Shown here piece by piece: positions 14,900 to 22,587 of a DNA stretch of 38,600 nt. The notes beneath the pieces are model-generated. The model had not been told where the DNA came from and did no database searches. It worked only from the letters and a program-made list of their open reading frames with translations. Source of the DNA: an uncultured Prevotella sp. (lineage in GTDB: Bacteria; Bacteroidota; Bacteroidia; Bacteroidales; Bacteroidaceae); the NCBI GenBank assembly GCA_958369755.1, contig CATXJC010000016.1, positions 1 through 38,600 on the forward strand, written 5' to 3'. The stretch's first letter is position 1; each line of letters opens with the position of its first letter. Position numbers and translations under genes: made by a program.

Positions 14900-16009
14900 T
14901 TGGATATCTCAAAGTTAGGTGAATTCGGTCTTATAAACCATCTCACCAAAGGTTATGAAAAGAAAAACGAGTCTACAGTTTATGGTGTAGGCGACGATTG
15001 TGCCGTGATGCATTATCCTGACAAGGAGGTGCTCATGACTACAGATATGCTGATGGAGGGCGTACATTTCGACCTTACCTATATTGACATGGTTCACTTG
15101 GGTTACAAGAGTGCAATGGTAAACATCAGTGATATCTTTGCTATGAACGGAACCCCACGTCAGATGGTAGTAAGCATAGCATTGAGTAAACGATTCAAAG
15201 TAGAAGACATTGATGAATTCTATAAGGGTCTTCGAATGGCATGCGACAAATGGGGAGTAGATATCGTGGGAGGTGATACTACCTCTTCTCTCACCGGTTT
15301 AGCCATCAGTATTACTTGTATCGGAGAAGCAGCAAAAGAAGAAATCGTATACCGCAACGGAGCCAAGGAAACAGACCTGATCTGTGTGTCGGGCGACTTG
15401 GGCGGTGCCTATATGGGACTTCAACTGCTGGAACGCGAAAAGGCTGTATACTACGGACAGATAGAAGATATCCGAAAGAAGATGGCTGAGGCTAAAGCAA
15501 ATGGTGATAACGAGAAACTGGCTCTTCTGAACAGAGACTTAGAGAATATGCGCAACTTCCAGCCAGATTTCGCCGGCAAGGAATATCTCTTGGAAAGACA
15601 ACTGCAGCCTGAGGCACGCGGAGATGTGATAGCACAACTGCGTGAGGCAGGTATCCGTCCTACCGCCATGATGGATGTGAGCGATGGTCTGAGCAGTGAA
15701 TTGATGCATATCTGCGAACAGAGTCATTGCGGATGCAGAGTATATGAGAAGAACATACCTATCGACTACCAGACAGCCGTGCAGGCAGAAGAATTCAATA
15801 TGAACCTTACCACCTGTGCTATGAATGGTGGCGAAGATTATGAACTTCTCTTTACCGTACCTATCGGTGACCACGAGAAGATTGAGACTATGGAGGGTGT
15901 AAGGCAGATTGGCTACATCACCAAAGAAAATCTGGGCAAGTTCCTCATTACCAGAGACGGACAGGAATTTGAACTGAAAGCACAAGGTTGGAATCCGCTG
16001 AAAGATTAA
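14900..16009 (+). CDS. thiL: Thiamine-monophosphate kinase
   Basis: ThiL phosphorylates thiamine monophosphate to thiamine diphosphate. 369 residues of the AIR-synthase-related kinase fold: GVGDDCAV near 28-35, TTDMLMEGVHF near 47-57, NISDIFAMNG near 75-84, VGGDTTSS near 121-128 and DVSDGLSSEL near 258. The start is TTG at 14900: the reading frame has no earlier ATG, and the next in-frame ATG would remove the GDD metal-binding motif. A lysine- and glutamate-rich insert at about 185-225 is present. The 26-bp spacer from punA has a loose 7-bp periodicity. Downstream lies a 12-bp stem that overlaps the tRNA-Phe promoter. Confidence 0.94.
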   Translation: MDISKLGEFGLINHLTKGYEKKNESTVYGVGDDCAVMHYPDKEVLMTTDMLMEGVHFDLTYIDMVHLGYKSAMVNISDIFAMNGTPRQMVVSIALSKRFKVEDIDEFYKGLRMACDKWGVDIVGGDTTSSLTGLAISITCIGEAAKEEIVYRNGAKETDLICVSGDLGGAYMGLQLLEREKAVYYGQIEDIRKKMAEAKANGDNEKLALLNRDLENMRNFQPDFAGKEYLLERQLQPEARGDVIAQLREAGIRPTAMMDVSDGLSSELMHICEQSHCGCRVYEKNIPIDYQTAVQAEEFNMNLTTCAMNGGEDYELLFTVPIGDHEKIETMEGVRQIGYITKENLGKFLITRDGQEFELKAQGWNPLKD

Positions 16010-16044
16010 TTTCAAACAACGCGGTATTTAGTTAATAAACATTA

Positions 16045-16075
16045 AGCAAGAGAAAATATTTCGTTTTCTCTTGCT
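16045..16075 (+). terminator. Hairpin after thiL
   Basis: AGCAAGAGAAAA (16045-16056) pairs perfectly with TTTTCTCTTGCT (16064-16075) over a 7-nt loop. The following sequence is AT-rich rather than a clean T-run. Its right arm contains the -33 TTG of the tRNA-Phe promoter. Confidence 0.55.
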
Positions 16076-16102
16076 CAATTAAAATATTTATTGTACCTTT
16101 GC
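16071..16102 (+). promoter_or_regulatory. tRNA-Phe promoter
   Basis: TTG (16071-16073), 20-bp spacer, TACCTTTGC (16094-16102), followed by the GC-rich AACCGC also seen at the tRNA-Ser promoter and, as ACCCGC, at the SRP RNA promoter. Confidence 0.75.
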
Positions 16103-16120
16103 AACCGCAAAAAGCAAGAT

Positions 16121-16193
16121 GGTGCCATAGCTCAGTTGGTAGAGCAAAGGACTGAAAATCCTTGTGTCCCCGGTTCGATTCCTGGTGGTACCA
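16121..16193 (+). tRNA. tRNA-Phe (GAA)
   Basis: Full cloverleaf: acceptor GGTGCCA/TGGTACC with one G-U pair, D arm GCTC/GAGC, anticodon loop CTGAAAA (anticodon GAA) on an AAGGA/TCCTT stem, and TTCGATT T-loop. Discriminator A; the CCA end is not encoded. Confidence 0.97.
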
Positions 16194-16206
16194 CTCCTCC
16201 TTTCAT

Positions 16207-16248
16207 AAAAGGCGGTTACTAACTGTGGTTAGGGCCGTCTTTTTTTTA
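16207..16248 (+). terminator. tRNA-Phe terminator
   Basis: AAAGGCGG (16208-16215) pairs with CCGTCTTT (16235-16242), with one G-T pair, and runs into eight to nine T. Confidence 0.75.
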
Positions 16249-16327
16249 TATCCACACCTTAAGGTAACAGATATTACAAACAAGACAAAGTATAGAATTT
16301 ATTAAACAAACTAAACTTAAAAAGCTT

Positions 16328-17731
16328 ATGAAGAAGATTTTAATAGCTTTATTGGTCTGTTTCTCTTTTGTGACAGCCAATGCCAAAGATTACAGTAAGT
16401 ATTATCAGAACTTACCAGTTCAGATGCAGCAACCAACATTGCCTAGCATCCCAGCCAATCATGTCAGTATCTTAGAATGTGGCGGTAATGGTGACGGACT
16501 CACCATGAATACCCAGGCATTTGCCAAAGCTATCAGTAAGCTGAACAAGATGGGCGGCGGTCATCTTAATGTGCCTGCAGGTATCTACCTTACCGGACTC
16601 ATCTCACTGAAGGACAATATTGACCTGCATCTGGAAAAGAATGCCATCATCGTTCTTTCAGAAGACAAGAACGACCATTTCAAGATAGACGAGACTACGG
16701 GAAAGAAAGAAAGCCGTGCAACTCCAGCCATCAATGCCAGCAAGAGAAAAAATATTTCTATCACAGGCGAGGGCACCATTGACGGAAACGGAGAATGGTG
16801 GAGACCGGTAAAGCGCAGTAAGGTTAGTGACGTAGAATGGAAAGAATTCCAGGTTATGGGCGGAACTCTTAATGAAAAAGGTGACATCTGGTATCCTTTC
16901 AACCTGAAGCACGAACCTAATGTGGCAGAGAATATGGACGAACAGGAGAAAACCAGAACACACATGATCAGATTCACCAGTTGCGAGAATGTACTCGTAC
17001 AGGGTGTTACACTTCTGAATAGTCCTAAATTCCATATCATCCCTACCCGATGCAAGAATGTGACTATCGACGGAATCACCGTAAAATGTCCATGGAATGC
17101 CCAGAACGGTGATGCAATTGACATCTCAAGCTGTAAGGATGTACTCATCGTAAACAATGTGATTGATGCTGGTGATGATGGTATCTGCATGAAGGGTGGC
17201 GCAGGCGCAGCAGGTGTGGCAGCAGGTCCTTGTGAAAACATCAATATCCAGGACAACACCGTATACCATGCCCATGGAGGTTTTGTTATCGGCAGCGAGT
17301 TCTCTGGCGGCATGAAGAATATTGTTGTTCGCAACAATACTTTCCTGGGAACAGATACCGGTTTACGCTTTAAAAGTGCAGTGAAGAGAGGCGGAACATC
17401 AGAGAACATCTATATCGACCATATCTACATGACCGATATCAAGGATGCAGCCATCACCTTTGAGACCACTTATTTTGACAACCATGTTGGTGCCCAGAAG
17501 CAGACAACTCCCGTAAAGCAGGAATTCCTGCCAAACTTTCAGGATATCCACATGAGCAACATCTACGTACGAGGTTGCGAAACAGGTATTGAAGCACATG
17601 GTGCAGAAGGTATGGTACACGATATCACCATCAAGAACTCCAATATCTTCTACACCAAGGAAGCCAAGAATATCGATGCTGCCTGCAAAATTCTGTTGGA
17701 AAACGTACGTTTTGAAAGTTTCGCAAAGTAA
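16328..17731 (+). CDS. Secreted GH28 polygalacturonase-family glycoside hydrolase
   Basis: A 467-residue exported pectin-type hydrolase. Residues 1-19 are a signal peptide (cleavage near ANA-K). The right-handed beta-helix has the GH28 set in order: NGDAIDI (Asp262), AGDDG (Asp283, Asp284), HAHGG (His316), GLRFKS (Arg347, Lys349). These are the general acid/base and substrate residues of polygalacturonases and related rhamno- or xylogalacturonases. It stands alone between tRNA-Phe and trmO, without SusC/SusD genes. No consensus promoter is visible in the 80 bp before the start. A 15-bp hairpin inside the convergent trmO gene, 75 nt past the stop, may terminate it. Confidence 0.94.
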   Translation: MKKILIALLVCFSFVTANAKDYSKYYQNLPVQMQQPTLPSIPANHVSILECGGNGDGLTMNTQAFAKAISKLNKMGGGHLNVPAGIYLTGLISLKDNIDLHLEKNAIIVLSEDKNDHFKIDETTGKKESRATPAINASKRKNISITGEGTIDGNGEWWRPVKRSKVSDVEWKEFQVMGGTLNEKGDIWYPFNLKHEPNVAENMDEQEKTRTHMIRFTSCENVLVQGVTLLNSPKFHIIPTRCKNVTIDGITVKCPWNAQNGDAIDISSCKDVLIVNNVIDAGDDGICMKGGAGAAGVAAGPCENINIQDNTVYHAHGGFVIGSEFSGGMKNIVVRNNTFLGTDTGLRFKSAVKRGGTSENIYIDHIYMTDIKDAAITFETTYFDNHVGAQKQTTPVKQEFLPNFQDIHMSNIYVRGCETGIEAHGAEGMVHDITIKNSNIFYTKEAKNIDAACKILLENVRFESFAK

Positions 17732-17758
17732 ATTTTCTACTCAACATATTCAAGAAGT

Positions 17759-18439
17759 CTACTTGACAACAGTAAGCGTATGATCGCAAACCGTGAAATG
17801 AATATCAAGACCCTCATAAGGCATTCCATAGACCTTATGAGGGTCTTTCTGGTAATGCGGACGGGGATCTTGGGCAAGTACCTCTTTCAATATTTCAATC
17901 TTTTCTGTATTCAATCCCTGCAGACGCAGATGCCTGTCTACATCTTCAGAAATCTCTACATCAAGTTTCTGCCATTTGCGGTCATCAACAAAACCGCTCC
18001 TTGCCCCAGGATGAGAATCGGCATAAACAACATAAGGCTTAATATCAAATATCGGTGTCTTGTCCATAAGATCAGCTCCCTTAACATGAATGACAGGACC
18101 ATGAGGAGTCTCCCATTCGATATGAGAAATTTTTACCGATGAAAGACCTATATTATTGGGACGGAAAGGACTTCGAGTGGCAAAGACACCCACTTTCTCA
18201 TTGCCTCCCAACACAGGAGGACGAACAACCGGACTGTGCGCTTTGTGCCTATTGGCAGAAAATTCCCAAATCAGCCAAAGATAATCAAAGCCCTCCATGC
18301 CACGCAGCGCATCAGGGTTACGAAATTCGGGTTCAAAAACAATCTGTCCTTCCAGTTCTGCTACCAATCCAGCCTGTTTGGGTATGCCAAACTTGCTACT
18401 GAAGGGAGAACGAAAATATGCTATTGGTTTTATCTCCAT
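17759..18439 (-). CDS. trmO: tRNA (N6-threonylcarbamoyladenosine37-N6)-methyltransferase TrmO
   Basis: TrmO methylates t6A37 in tRNA-Thr using SAM. The 226-residue protein shows the family beta-barrel with PIAYFRSPFSSKFGIPKQAG at the start, the signature VFATRSPFRPNNIGLS near 84-99, GADLMDKTPIFDIKPY near 121-136 and the C-terminal DPRPHY near 191. Full length. It converges with the GH28 gene, with 27 bp between stops. Near its 3' end is a perfect 15-bp inverted repeat. No consensus promoter was found before the start; its upstream region is shared with the divergent thyX promoter. Confidence 0.93.
   Translation of the reverse strand: MEIKPIAYFRSPFSSKFGIPKQAGLVAELEGQIVFEPEFRNPDALRGMEGFDYLWLIWEFSANRHKAHSPVVRPPVLGGNEKVGVFATRSPFRPNNIGLSSVKISHIEWETPHGPVIHVKGADLMDKTPIFDIKPYVVYADSHPGARSGFVDDRKWQKLDVEISEDVDRHLRLQGLNTEKIEILKEVLAQDPRPHYQKDPHKVYGMPYEGLDIHFTVCDHTLTVVK
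17807..17851 (+). terminator. Hairpin inside trmO, possible GH28 terminator
   Basis: AAGACCCTCATAAGG (17807-17821) and its exact complement (17833-17847) are separated by 11 nt; on the plus strand the stem is followed by TTCT. It lies within the trmO coding sequence and about 75 nt past the GH28 stop. Confidence 0.5.
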
Positions 18440-18494
18440 ATTTACTAATTATTACACCTTAATTATATATAAGACGAAAAAAGGCATGAATTAT

Positions 18495-18526
18495 TTTGCC
18501 GTATGCACAAAATAATGTACCTTTGC
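18495..18526 (+). promoter_or_regulatory. thyX promoter
   Basis: TTTG (18495-18498), 19-bp spacer, TACCTTTGC (18518-18526). Its position rules out a start codon at 18503 and sets the start at 18551. Confidence 0.75.
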
Positions 18527-18550
18527 AGACAGAACAAAAAACAAAAAGAA

Positions 18551-19426
18551 ATGAAAATACAAAGACCATCGTATGAAATCTGGTTACAGAAACCAGGTGA
18601 GCTCGGTATCTACCAGCAGATAGAACGAGCAGGAAGAGTATGCTATAAAAGTGAGAATAATACCACTGTGAATTCTGCCAAACCTTTCGTGGATCGGATG
18701 GTGCAGAGTGAACACTTTGCCATGCTGGAACATGGAACCGTGTATCTGGTATGCAAACATGGAGAGTTGCCGCTTTATACCCATAACAAGTTCTCACGTC
18801 TGAAAACTTTAGACGGCAAAGACTATATTACAACCAATCTCCGAGTATTGGCAGAAAACAAGGCGATGGATGATTTGAAATACCTCAGCAACTATGAAGA
18901 AGGTAAGCACGAACTCCGTATTACCGTTCATTTTACTACTCAGATTTCCATAACCCGAGAATATAACCGTCATCGTGCCAACTCTATGGCAGAGCAGAGT
19001 ACCCGATACTGCAACTATTCGAAGAATAAGTTTGATAACGAGATTACCATCAACCTGCCTACATGGGTAGAAGCAGAAGGCTTCGATGGTTCACAAGATC
19101 CCAGCGACTACCGAATAGAAGATATGTGTGCTGACATTGCAGAAGGAAGAACTGCAGAATGGAGTAAACTCACAACTTGGATATTCGCCAATCAGGCTGC
19201 CGAATATGCCTACATGAAACTGATAGAGGCAGGTTGCAAACCACAGGAAGCACGAGCCATCCTACCATTGGACTGCAACACAGAACTGGTTCATACCGCT
19301 TTCGTGAGTGACTGGAAACATTTCTTCGACCTTCGCGCATTAGGTACTACCGGTGCACCACATCCTGATGCCAAGATTTTAGCCTTGCCACTGATGGAAG
19401 AGTTTAAGCAGAAAGGTTACCTATAA
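18551..19426 (+). CDS. thyX: Flavin-dependent thymidylate synthase
   Basis: ThyX makes dTMP from dUMP using methylene-THF and reduced FAD. The 291-residue protein contains the ThyX signature RHRANSMAEQSTRY at 140-153 and the C-terminal region with ARAILPLDCNTELVHTAF. The start at 18551 (MKIQRPSYEIW) was chosen because the promoter lies directly upstream; the open frame extends further but would begin before the transcription start. The gene stands alone. A dCMP deaminase gene at 32279 in this window would supply dUMP. Whether the genome also carries thyA cannot be seen. Confidence 0.96.
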   Translation: MKIQRPSYEIWLQKPGELGIYQQIERAGRVCYKSENNTTVNSAKPFVDRMVQSEHFAMLEHGTVYLVCKHGELPLYTHNKFSRLKTLDGKDYITTNLRVLAENKAMDDLKYLSNYEEGKHELRITVHFTTQISITREYNRHRANSMAEQSTRYCNYSKNKFDNEITINLPTWVEAEGFDGSQDPSDYRIEDMCADIAEGRTAEWSKLTTWIFANQAAEYAYMKLIEAGCKPQEARAILPLDCNTELVHTAFVSDWKHFFDLRALGTTGAPHPDAKILALPLMEEFKQKGYL

Positions 19427-19474
19427 GGTTTAAAAAATATTAAAGCACCCTTTCAAAATAAAGATTTTCTATTC

Positions 19475-19511
19475 TTTTGACATAACGAATAGATTTATTT
19501 CGTATTTTTGC
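19475..19511 (+). promoter_or_regulatory. Weak promoter candidate after thyX
   Basis: TATTTTTGC (19503-19511) is a good -7 box but the nearest TTTTG (19475-19479) is 23 bp away, longer than the usual 19-20. Confidence 0.3.
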
Positions 19512-19517
19512 GGTGTG

Positions 19518-19577
19518 TTTTTCATAGTATTAGATTTAAGGTTATCAAGATTGGGGCTACGGCGGTAGCCCTTTTTT
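19518..19577 (+). ncRNA. Candidate short RNA, or thyX 3' end
   Basis: About 60 nt between a -7-type box and a strong intrinsic terminator. It has no open frame and no recognised family. It may instead be the end of a long thyX 3' untranslated region, since the spacing of the promoter boxes is imperfect. Confidence 0.3.
19554..19577 (+). terminator. Rho-independent terminator downstream of thyX
   Basis: GGGCTAC (19554-19560), loop GGCG, GTAGCCC (19565-19571), then six T: a perfect 7-bp GC-rich stem with T-run. The next 96 bp (19578-19673) are T- and A-rich with nothing recognisable. Confidence 0.85.
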
Positions 19578-19673
19578 ATTGTTTTTTTTCAGCCTTACCT
19601 CTCTATTTTTTGCCGATTTTGCCACTTATTAGCCCCCAAAACGCATTTTTTTGAAGAAAAACAAAAAAAAGTT

Positions 19674-19715
19674 GGCAAAAAATTTGGTGGAACCAGAAAA
19701 TAGTAGTACCTTTGC
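19674..19715 (+). promoter_or_regulatory. tRNA-Ser promoter
   Basis: TTTG (19683-19686), 20-bp spacer, TACCTTTGC (19707-19715), then AACCGCTTAA. The upstream part GGCAAAA-ATTTGG-GG (19674-19690) is nearly identical to that of the SRP RNA promoter. Confidence 0.8.
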
Positions 19716-19760
19716 AACCGCTTAAGAAAACCAAGCTATAGTCATCCAGACTAAAACAAT

Positions 19761-19845
19761 GGAGAGATGGTAGAGTGGTCGATTACAACGGTCTTGAAAA
19801 CCGTCGTACCGAGAGGTACCGGGGGTTCGAATCCCTCTCTCTCCG
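19761..19845 (+). tRNA. tRNA-Ser (TGA)
   Basis: 85-nt class II tRNA: acceptor GGAGAGA/TCTCTCC, anticodon stem ACGGT/ACCGT with loop CTTGAAA (anticodon TGA), long variable arm (GTACC-GAGA-GGTAC), T-loop TTCGAAT, discriminator G as expected for serine. CCA is not encoded. Confidence 0.97.
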
Positions 19846-19850
19846 CAAGA

Positions 19851-19883
19851 GCCTTCTGAAAGAAATTTCAGAAGGCTTTTTTT
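19851..19883 (+). terminator. tRNA-Ser terminator
   Basis: GCCTTCTGAAA (19851-19861), loop GAAA, exact complement (19866-19876), then seven T. Confidence 0.9.
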
Positions 19884-19964
19884 ATTTCCGTATTTGTATA
19901 TTTCCTTCATATTCATTCACTATCCATGACAAGAAGACTTCAAATGCAAAATTATGCTATATTA

Positions 19965-19997
19965 TTTGGTCATATCAAAGAAAACATGTAACTTTGC
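19965..19997 (+). promoter_or_regulatory. Promoter of radical SAM-thiD-thiE-like operon
   Basis: TTTG (19965-19968), 20-bp spacer, TAACTTTGC (19989-19997). The leader is only about 25 nt, too short for a TPP riboswitch. Confidence 0.75.
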
Positions 19998-20026
19998 TAA
20001 AAAGTAAGCTATATGCAAGAAAAGAC

Positions 20027-20929
20027 ATGACAATGATAGATCGCTGTTACATAGAAATCACCAATACATGTAATCTCAACTGCCACTTCTGTCCAAAACA
20101 TACAAGGAAGAAAAGACAGTTGAGTGCTGAGGAATTCGACCTGCTCACCGACAAGATACGCGGGAAGGTCTGTTTCCTATATTTCCACATTATGGGCGAA
20201 CCCCTACTACACCCTCTTCTACCCGAGTTTATCAATATGGCAAGAGAGAAAGGTTTCAAAACCGTACTTACATCCAACGGCACTCTGCTACCCAAAGCTA
20301 TGGATCTCCTTGACACACTTCCCCACAAAATACAGCTCTCGCTCCACTCACACGAGAGTAATGCCAAGGGAGAGCTTGCCAGTTACATGAACGAGGTGAT
20401 GACTTTTTCAACCCAAGCAGCAGAGAAAGGAACCTGCATAGTTCTCAGACTTTGGAACCAAGGAGGAAAAGACCGGGAAAATGAAGAAGTAATGGAGCAC
20501 ATCGAAAAATTTGTCCCCAAACCCTGGAAAGAACGACCTGACGGTTACAGACTTGCCAATAATCTCTATCTGGAGTTTGACAGGAAATTCGAATGGCCCA
20601 ACTTTGATAACCATATCGAAGAAAAGGAAATGATAAAAGAAAATCTGAAATCAGGTATCAGAGAAGAAAAAAGAGAAGTTTACTGTAAAGCCCTACTCAA
20701 ACAGATAGGCGTATTGGCAGACGGAACATTGGTACCCTGCTGTTTGGACCACAACGGAGATGTAGCACTTGGGAACCTGCTTGAACAATCGCTGGAAGAA
20801 ATTCTGGCTTCACCCCGTGCCCAAGCCATGATAGAAGGTTTCAAGCACCATCAAGCCACAGAACATCTCTGTGAGACCTGTGAATCAGCCCTGGTAAGAA
20901 ACAGTTTTAGAGGAAAAGCAAGAAGTTAA
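20027..20929 (+). CDS. Radical SAM/SPASM-type protein of unknown function
   Basis: A 300-residue radical SAM enzyme. The [4Fe-4S] motif is CNLNCHFC (Cys15, Cys19, Cys22). MGEPLLHP and LTSNGTLL are typical core features. The C-terminus has a second cysteine cluster (YCKALL, PCCLDHNG, LCETCES) like SPASM/Twitch domains that bind auxiliary clusters; such proteins often modify peptides or proteins, but no precursor peptide is adjacent. The start was set at 20027 because the promoter lies just upstream; ATG 20033 is an alternative. thiD begins 8 bp after the stop, so it is co-transcribed with two thiamine-type genes; whether it has a thiamine role is unknown. Confidence 0.88.
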   Translation: MTMIDRCYIEITNTCNLNCHFCPKHTRKKRQLSAEEFDLLTDKIRGKVCFLYFHIMGEPLLHPLLPEFINMAREKGFKTVLTSNGTLLPKAMDLLDTLPHKIQLSLHSHESNAKGELASYMNEVMTFSTQAAEKGTCIVLRLWNQGGKDRENEEVMEHIEKFVPKPWKERPDGYRLANNLYLEFDRKFEWPNFDNHIEEKEMIKENLKSGIREEKREVYCKALLKQIGVLADGTLVPCCLDHNGDVALGNLLEQSLEEILASPRAQAMIEGFKHHQATEHLCETCESALVRNSFRGKARS

Positions 20930-20937
20930 TAGGAATT

Positions 20938-21759
20938 ATGAAATATTATACAGCAATGACAATAGCTGGCTCAGACAGTTGCGGAGGAGCCGGCGTACAA
21001 GCTGACATCAAGACAATGTCAGCACTAGGCGTATATGCCGCATCGGCCATTACAGCCATTACCGTACAGAACACCCTGGGAGTTTATGCCATCCAAGATA
21101 TCAACCCCGAAATAGTAAAGGGCCAGATAGAAGCTGTGATGGACGACATCCACCCAGATGCCATCAAAGTAGGTATGGTGAACGACCGTACCACTATCCA
21201 GGCTATTGCTGAAGCCCTGAAGAGATACCAAGGGGAATACCAGCATCTCATCATTGACCCTGTGATGGTTTCCACCAGTGGTTGCAGACTCATGCAGGAG
21301 GACGCTCTCAGCATTTTCATACAGGAGTTATTACCACTAGCTACCCTGCTAACACCTAACATCCCGGAAGCAGAGATACTGGCAGGAATGAAGATACAGA
21401 ATAAGGAAGACATTCAGAACGCAGCTTTAGCCATCAGTAAGTTAGGCTGCAAATATGTACTCATCAAAGGCGGCCATTTCCAGGGAGCAGAAAAGATTGA
21501 TTACCTCTTCAAAGACGGAAAACCTATTACCAGTTATCGAGGCATTAGCGTAAACACGCGCAATACCCACGGTACAGGTTGTACCCTATCCTCAGCCATC
21601 ACTTCTTATCTGGCAAGAGAAATGGATATGAATACAGCTATCGCCATGGCAAAGACCTATCTTTCAGGCGCAATTCTGGCAGGAAAAGATGTACAGATAG
21701 GAAAAGGTCATGGTCCGGTGAATCATTTCTATGAACCCAAGGCACTGTTTATCAAATAA
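20938..21759 (+). CDS. thiD: Hydroxymethylpyrimidine/phosphomethylpyrimidine kinase
   Basis: ThiD phosphorylates HMP and HMP-P to give the pyrimidine half of thiamine. The 273-residue ribokinase-fold protein has the N-terminal TIAGSDSCGGAGVQADIKT, DPVMVSTSG near 102-110, LTPNIPEAE near 138-146, and the C-terminal anion-hole motif NTHGTGCTLSSA near 209-220 with the catalytic Cys. Full length. Second gene of the radical SAM-thiD-thiE-like run. Confidence 0.96.
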   Translation: MKYYTAMTIAGSDSCGGAGVQADIKTMSALGVYAASAITAITVQNTLGVYAIQDINPEIVKGQIEAVMDDIHPDAIKVGMVNDRTTIQAIAEALKRYQGEYQHLIIDPVMVSTSGCRLMQEDALSIFIQELLPLATLLTPNIPEAEILAGMKIQNKEDIQNAALAISKLGCKYVLIKGGHFQGAEKIDYLFKDGKPITSYRGISVNTRNTHGTGCTLSSAITSYLAREMDMNTAIAMAKTYLSGAILAGKDVQIGKGHGPVNHFYEPKALFIK

Positions 21760-21800
21760 CAGCCAACACCTTTATATAAACAAATAAAATCACAACGAAT

Positions 21801-22481
21801 ATGAAATGGATAGTAATCACTCTGCCCGATTTTATAGAGAATGAATCAACCTATATCAACCAACTCTTTAAAGCAGGTATAGACCTGCTACATCTGCGCA
21901 AACCAGAATCAAATATAGAGGAGTGTAAGCAACTGATACAGGAAATCGACAAGAAATGGCATAAAAAGATCGTAGTACACGATCACTTCGAACTTTGTCA
22001 GGAATTTCATCTTCATGGTATTCATCTTAACAGAAGAAACCACGAGATTCCAGAAGGCTTTCAAGGAAGCATCTCACAATCCTGCCATAGTTTTAAGGAA
22101 GTAGAACAAGCTCTCCAGACTATATCACCCAAGAACAAAGACGAAAAGAGCGCGATTCTCAAACCTGCCTGCCATTATGTTTTCCTCAGTCCAATCTTTG
22201 ACAGCATTTCAAAGAAAGGCTACAAACATTCCTTCTCTAATAAAGACTTAGAGGAAGCAGGCATCAATGGAATCATCAATGAGCGAGTAGTTGCATTAGG
22301 AGGTGTCACCCCTGAATATATTCCACAATTGAGAGCATGGAACTTTGGCGGAGCTGCTTTTTTAGGCGACGTCTGGAACAGAAGAACTGATGCAAAATGG
22401 ACGGAATATCTTGCCGTAATTAAGAAGAAACTTGCCCCTGGGAATGCCCAGAATACCCTTAACAGTTCAAACATTTGGTAG
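21801..22481 (+). CDS. ThiE/TenI-family protein (thiamine phosphate synthase-like)
   Basis: A 226-residue TIM-barrel protein of the ThiE/TenI superfamily. Aligning by eye, LHLRKPE stands for the ThiE QLREK motif, IVVHDHFELCQEFHLHGIHLNRRN region for INDD...GVHIGQ, SQSCHSF for the SxH loop, YVFLSPIFDSISKKGY for the YVGLGPIYPTETKK loop, and VALGGV for the phosphate-binding glycine loop. The ND pair of ThiE is replaced by HD, so it may be a divergent thiamine phosphate synthase or a TenI-like isomerase. Placement after thiD supports a thiamine role. 41 bp separate it from thiD. Confidence 0.75.
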   Translation: MKWIVITLPDFIENESTYINQLFKAGIDLLHLRKPESNIEECKQLIQEIDKKWHKKIVVHDHFELCQEFHLHGIHLNRRNHEIPEGFQGSISQSCHSFKEVEQALQTISPKNKDEKSAILKPACHYVFLSPIFDSISKKGYKHSFSNKDLEEAGINGIINERVVALGGVTPEYIPQLRAWNFGGAAFLGDVWNRRTDAKWTEYLAVIKKKLAPGNAQNTLNSSNIW

Positions 22482-22528
22482 AGGGAAATACACTACTTTC
22501 TAATAAGACAGGCAGAATCTCAACAATA

Positions 22529-22554
22529 AAAATAAAAAAATGCTTTTTTATTTT
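22529..22554. repeat. AT-only inverted repeat before mutS2
   Basis: An 11-bp inverted repeat of A and T only (22529-22539 and 22544-22554, loop ATGC). It can end the thiE-like transcript and overlaps the -33 box of the mutS2 promoter. Confidence 0.45.
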
Positions 22555-22583
22555 GTATTGTCTTCGATTTGCACTACCTTTGC
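22552..22583 (+). promoter_or_regulatory. mutS2 promoter
   Basis: TTTG (22552-22555), 19-bp spacer, TACCTTTGC (22575-22583). Only four bases (ACCC) separate the box from the ATG at 22588. Confidence 0.75.
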
Positions 22584-22587
22584 ACCC

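Noticed and set aside
16585..17409. 274-codon open frame opposite the GH28 gene
   Set aside because: It is antisense to a gene with full catalytic motifs and a signal peptide, and its own sequence shows no domain.
19998..20026. TPP riboswitch ahead of the thiD run
   Set aside because: The leader is about 25 nt and lacks THI-box sequences; none was seen before thiL either.
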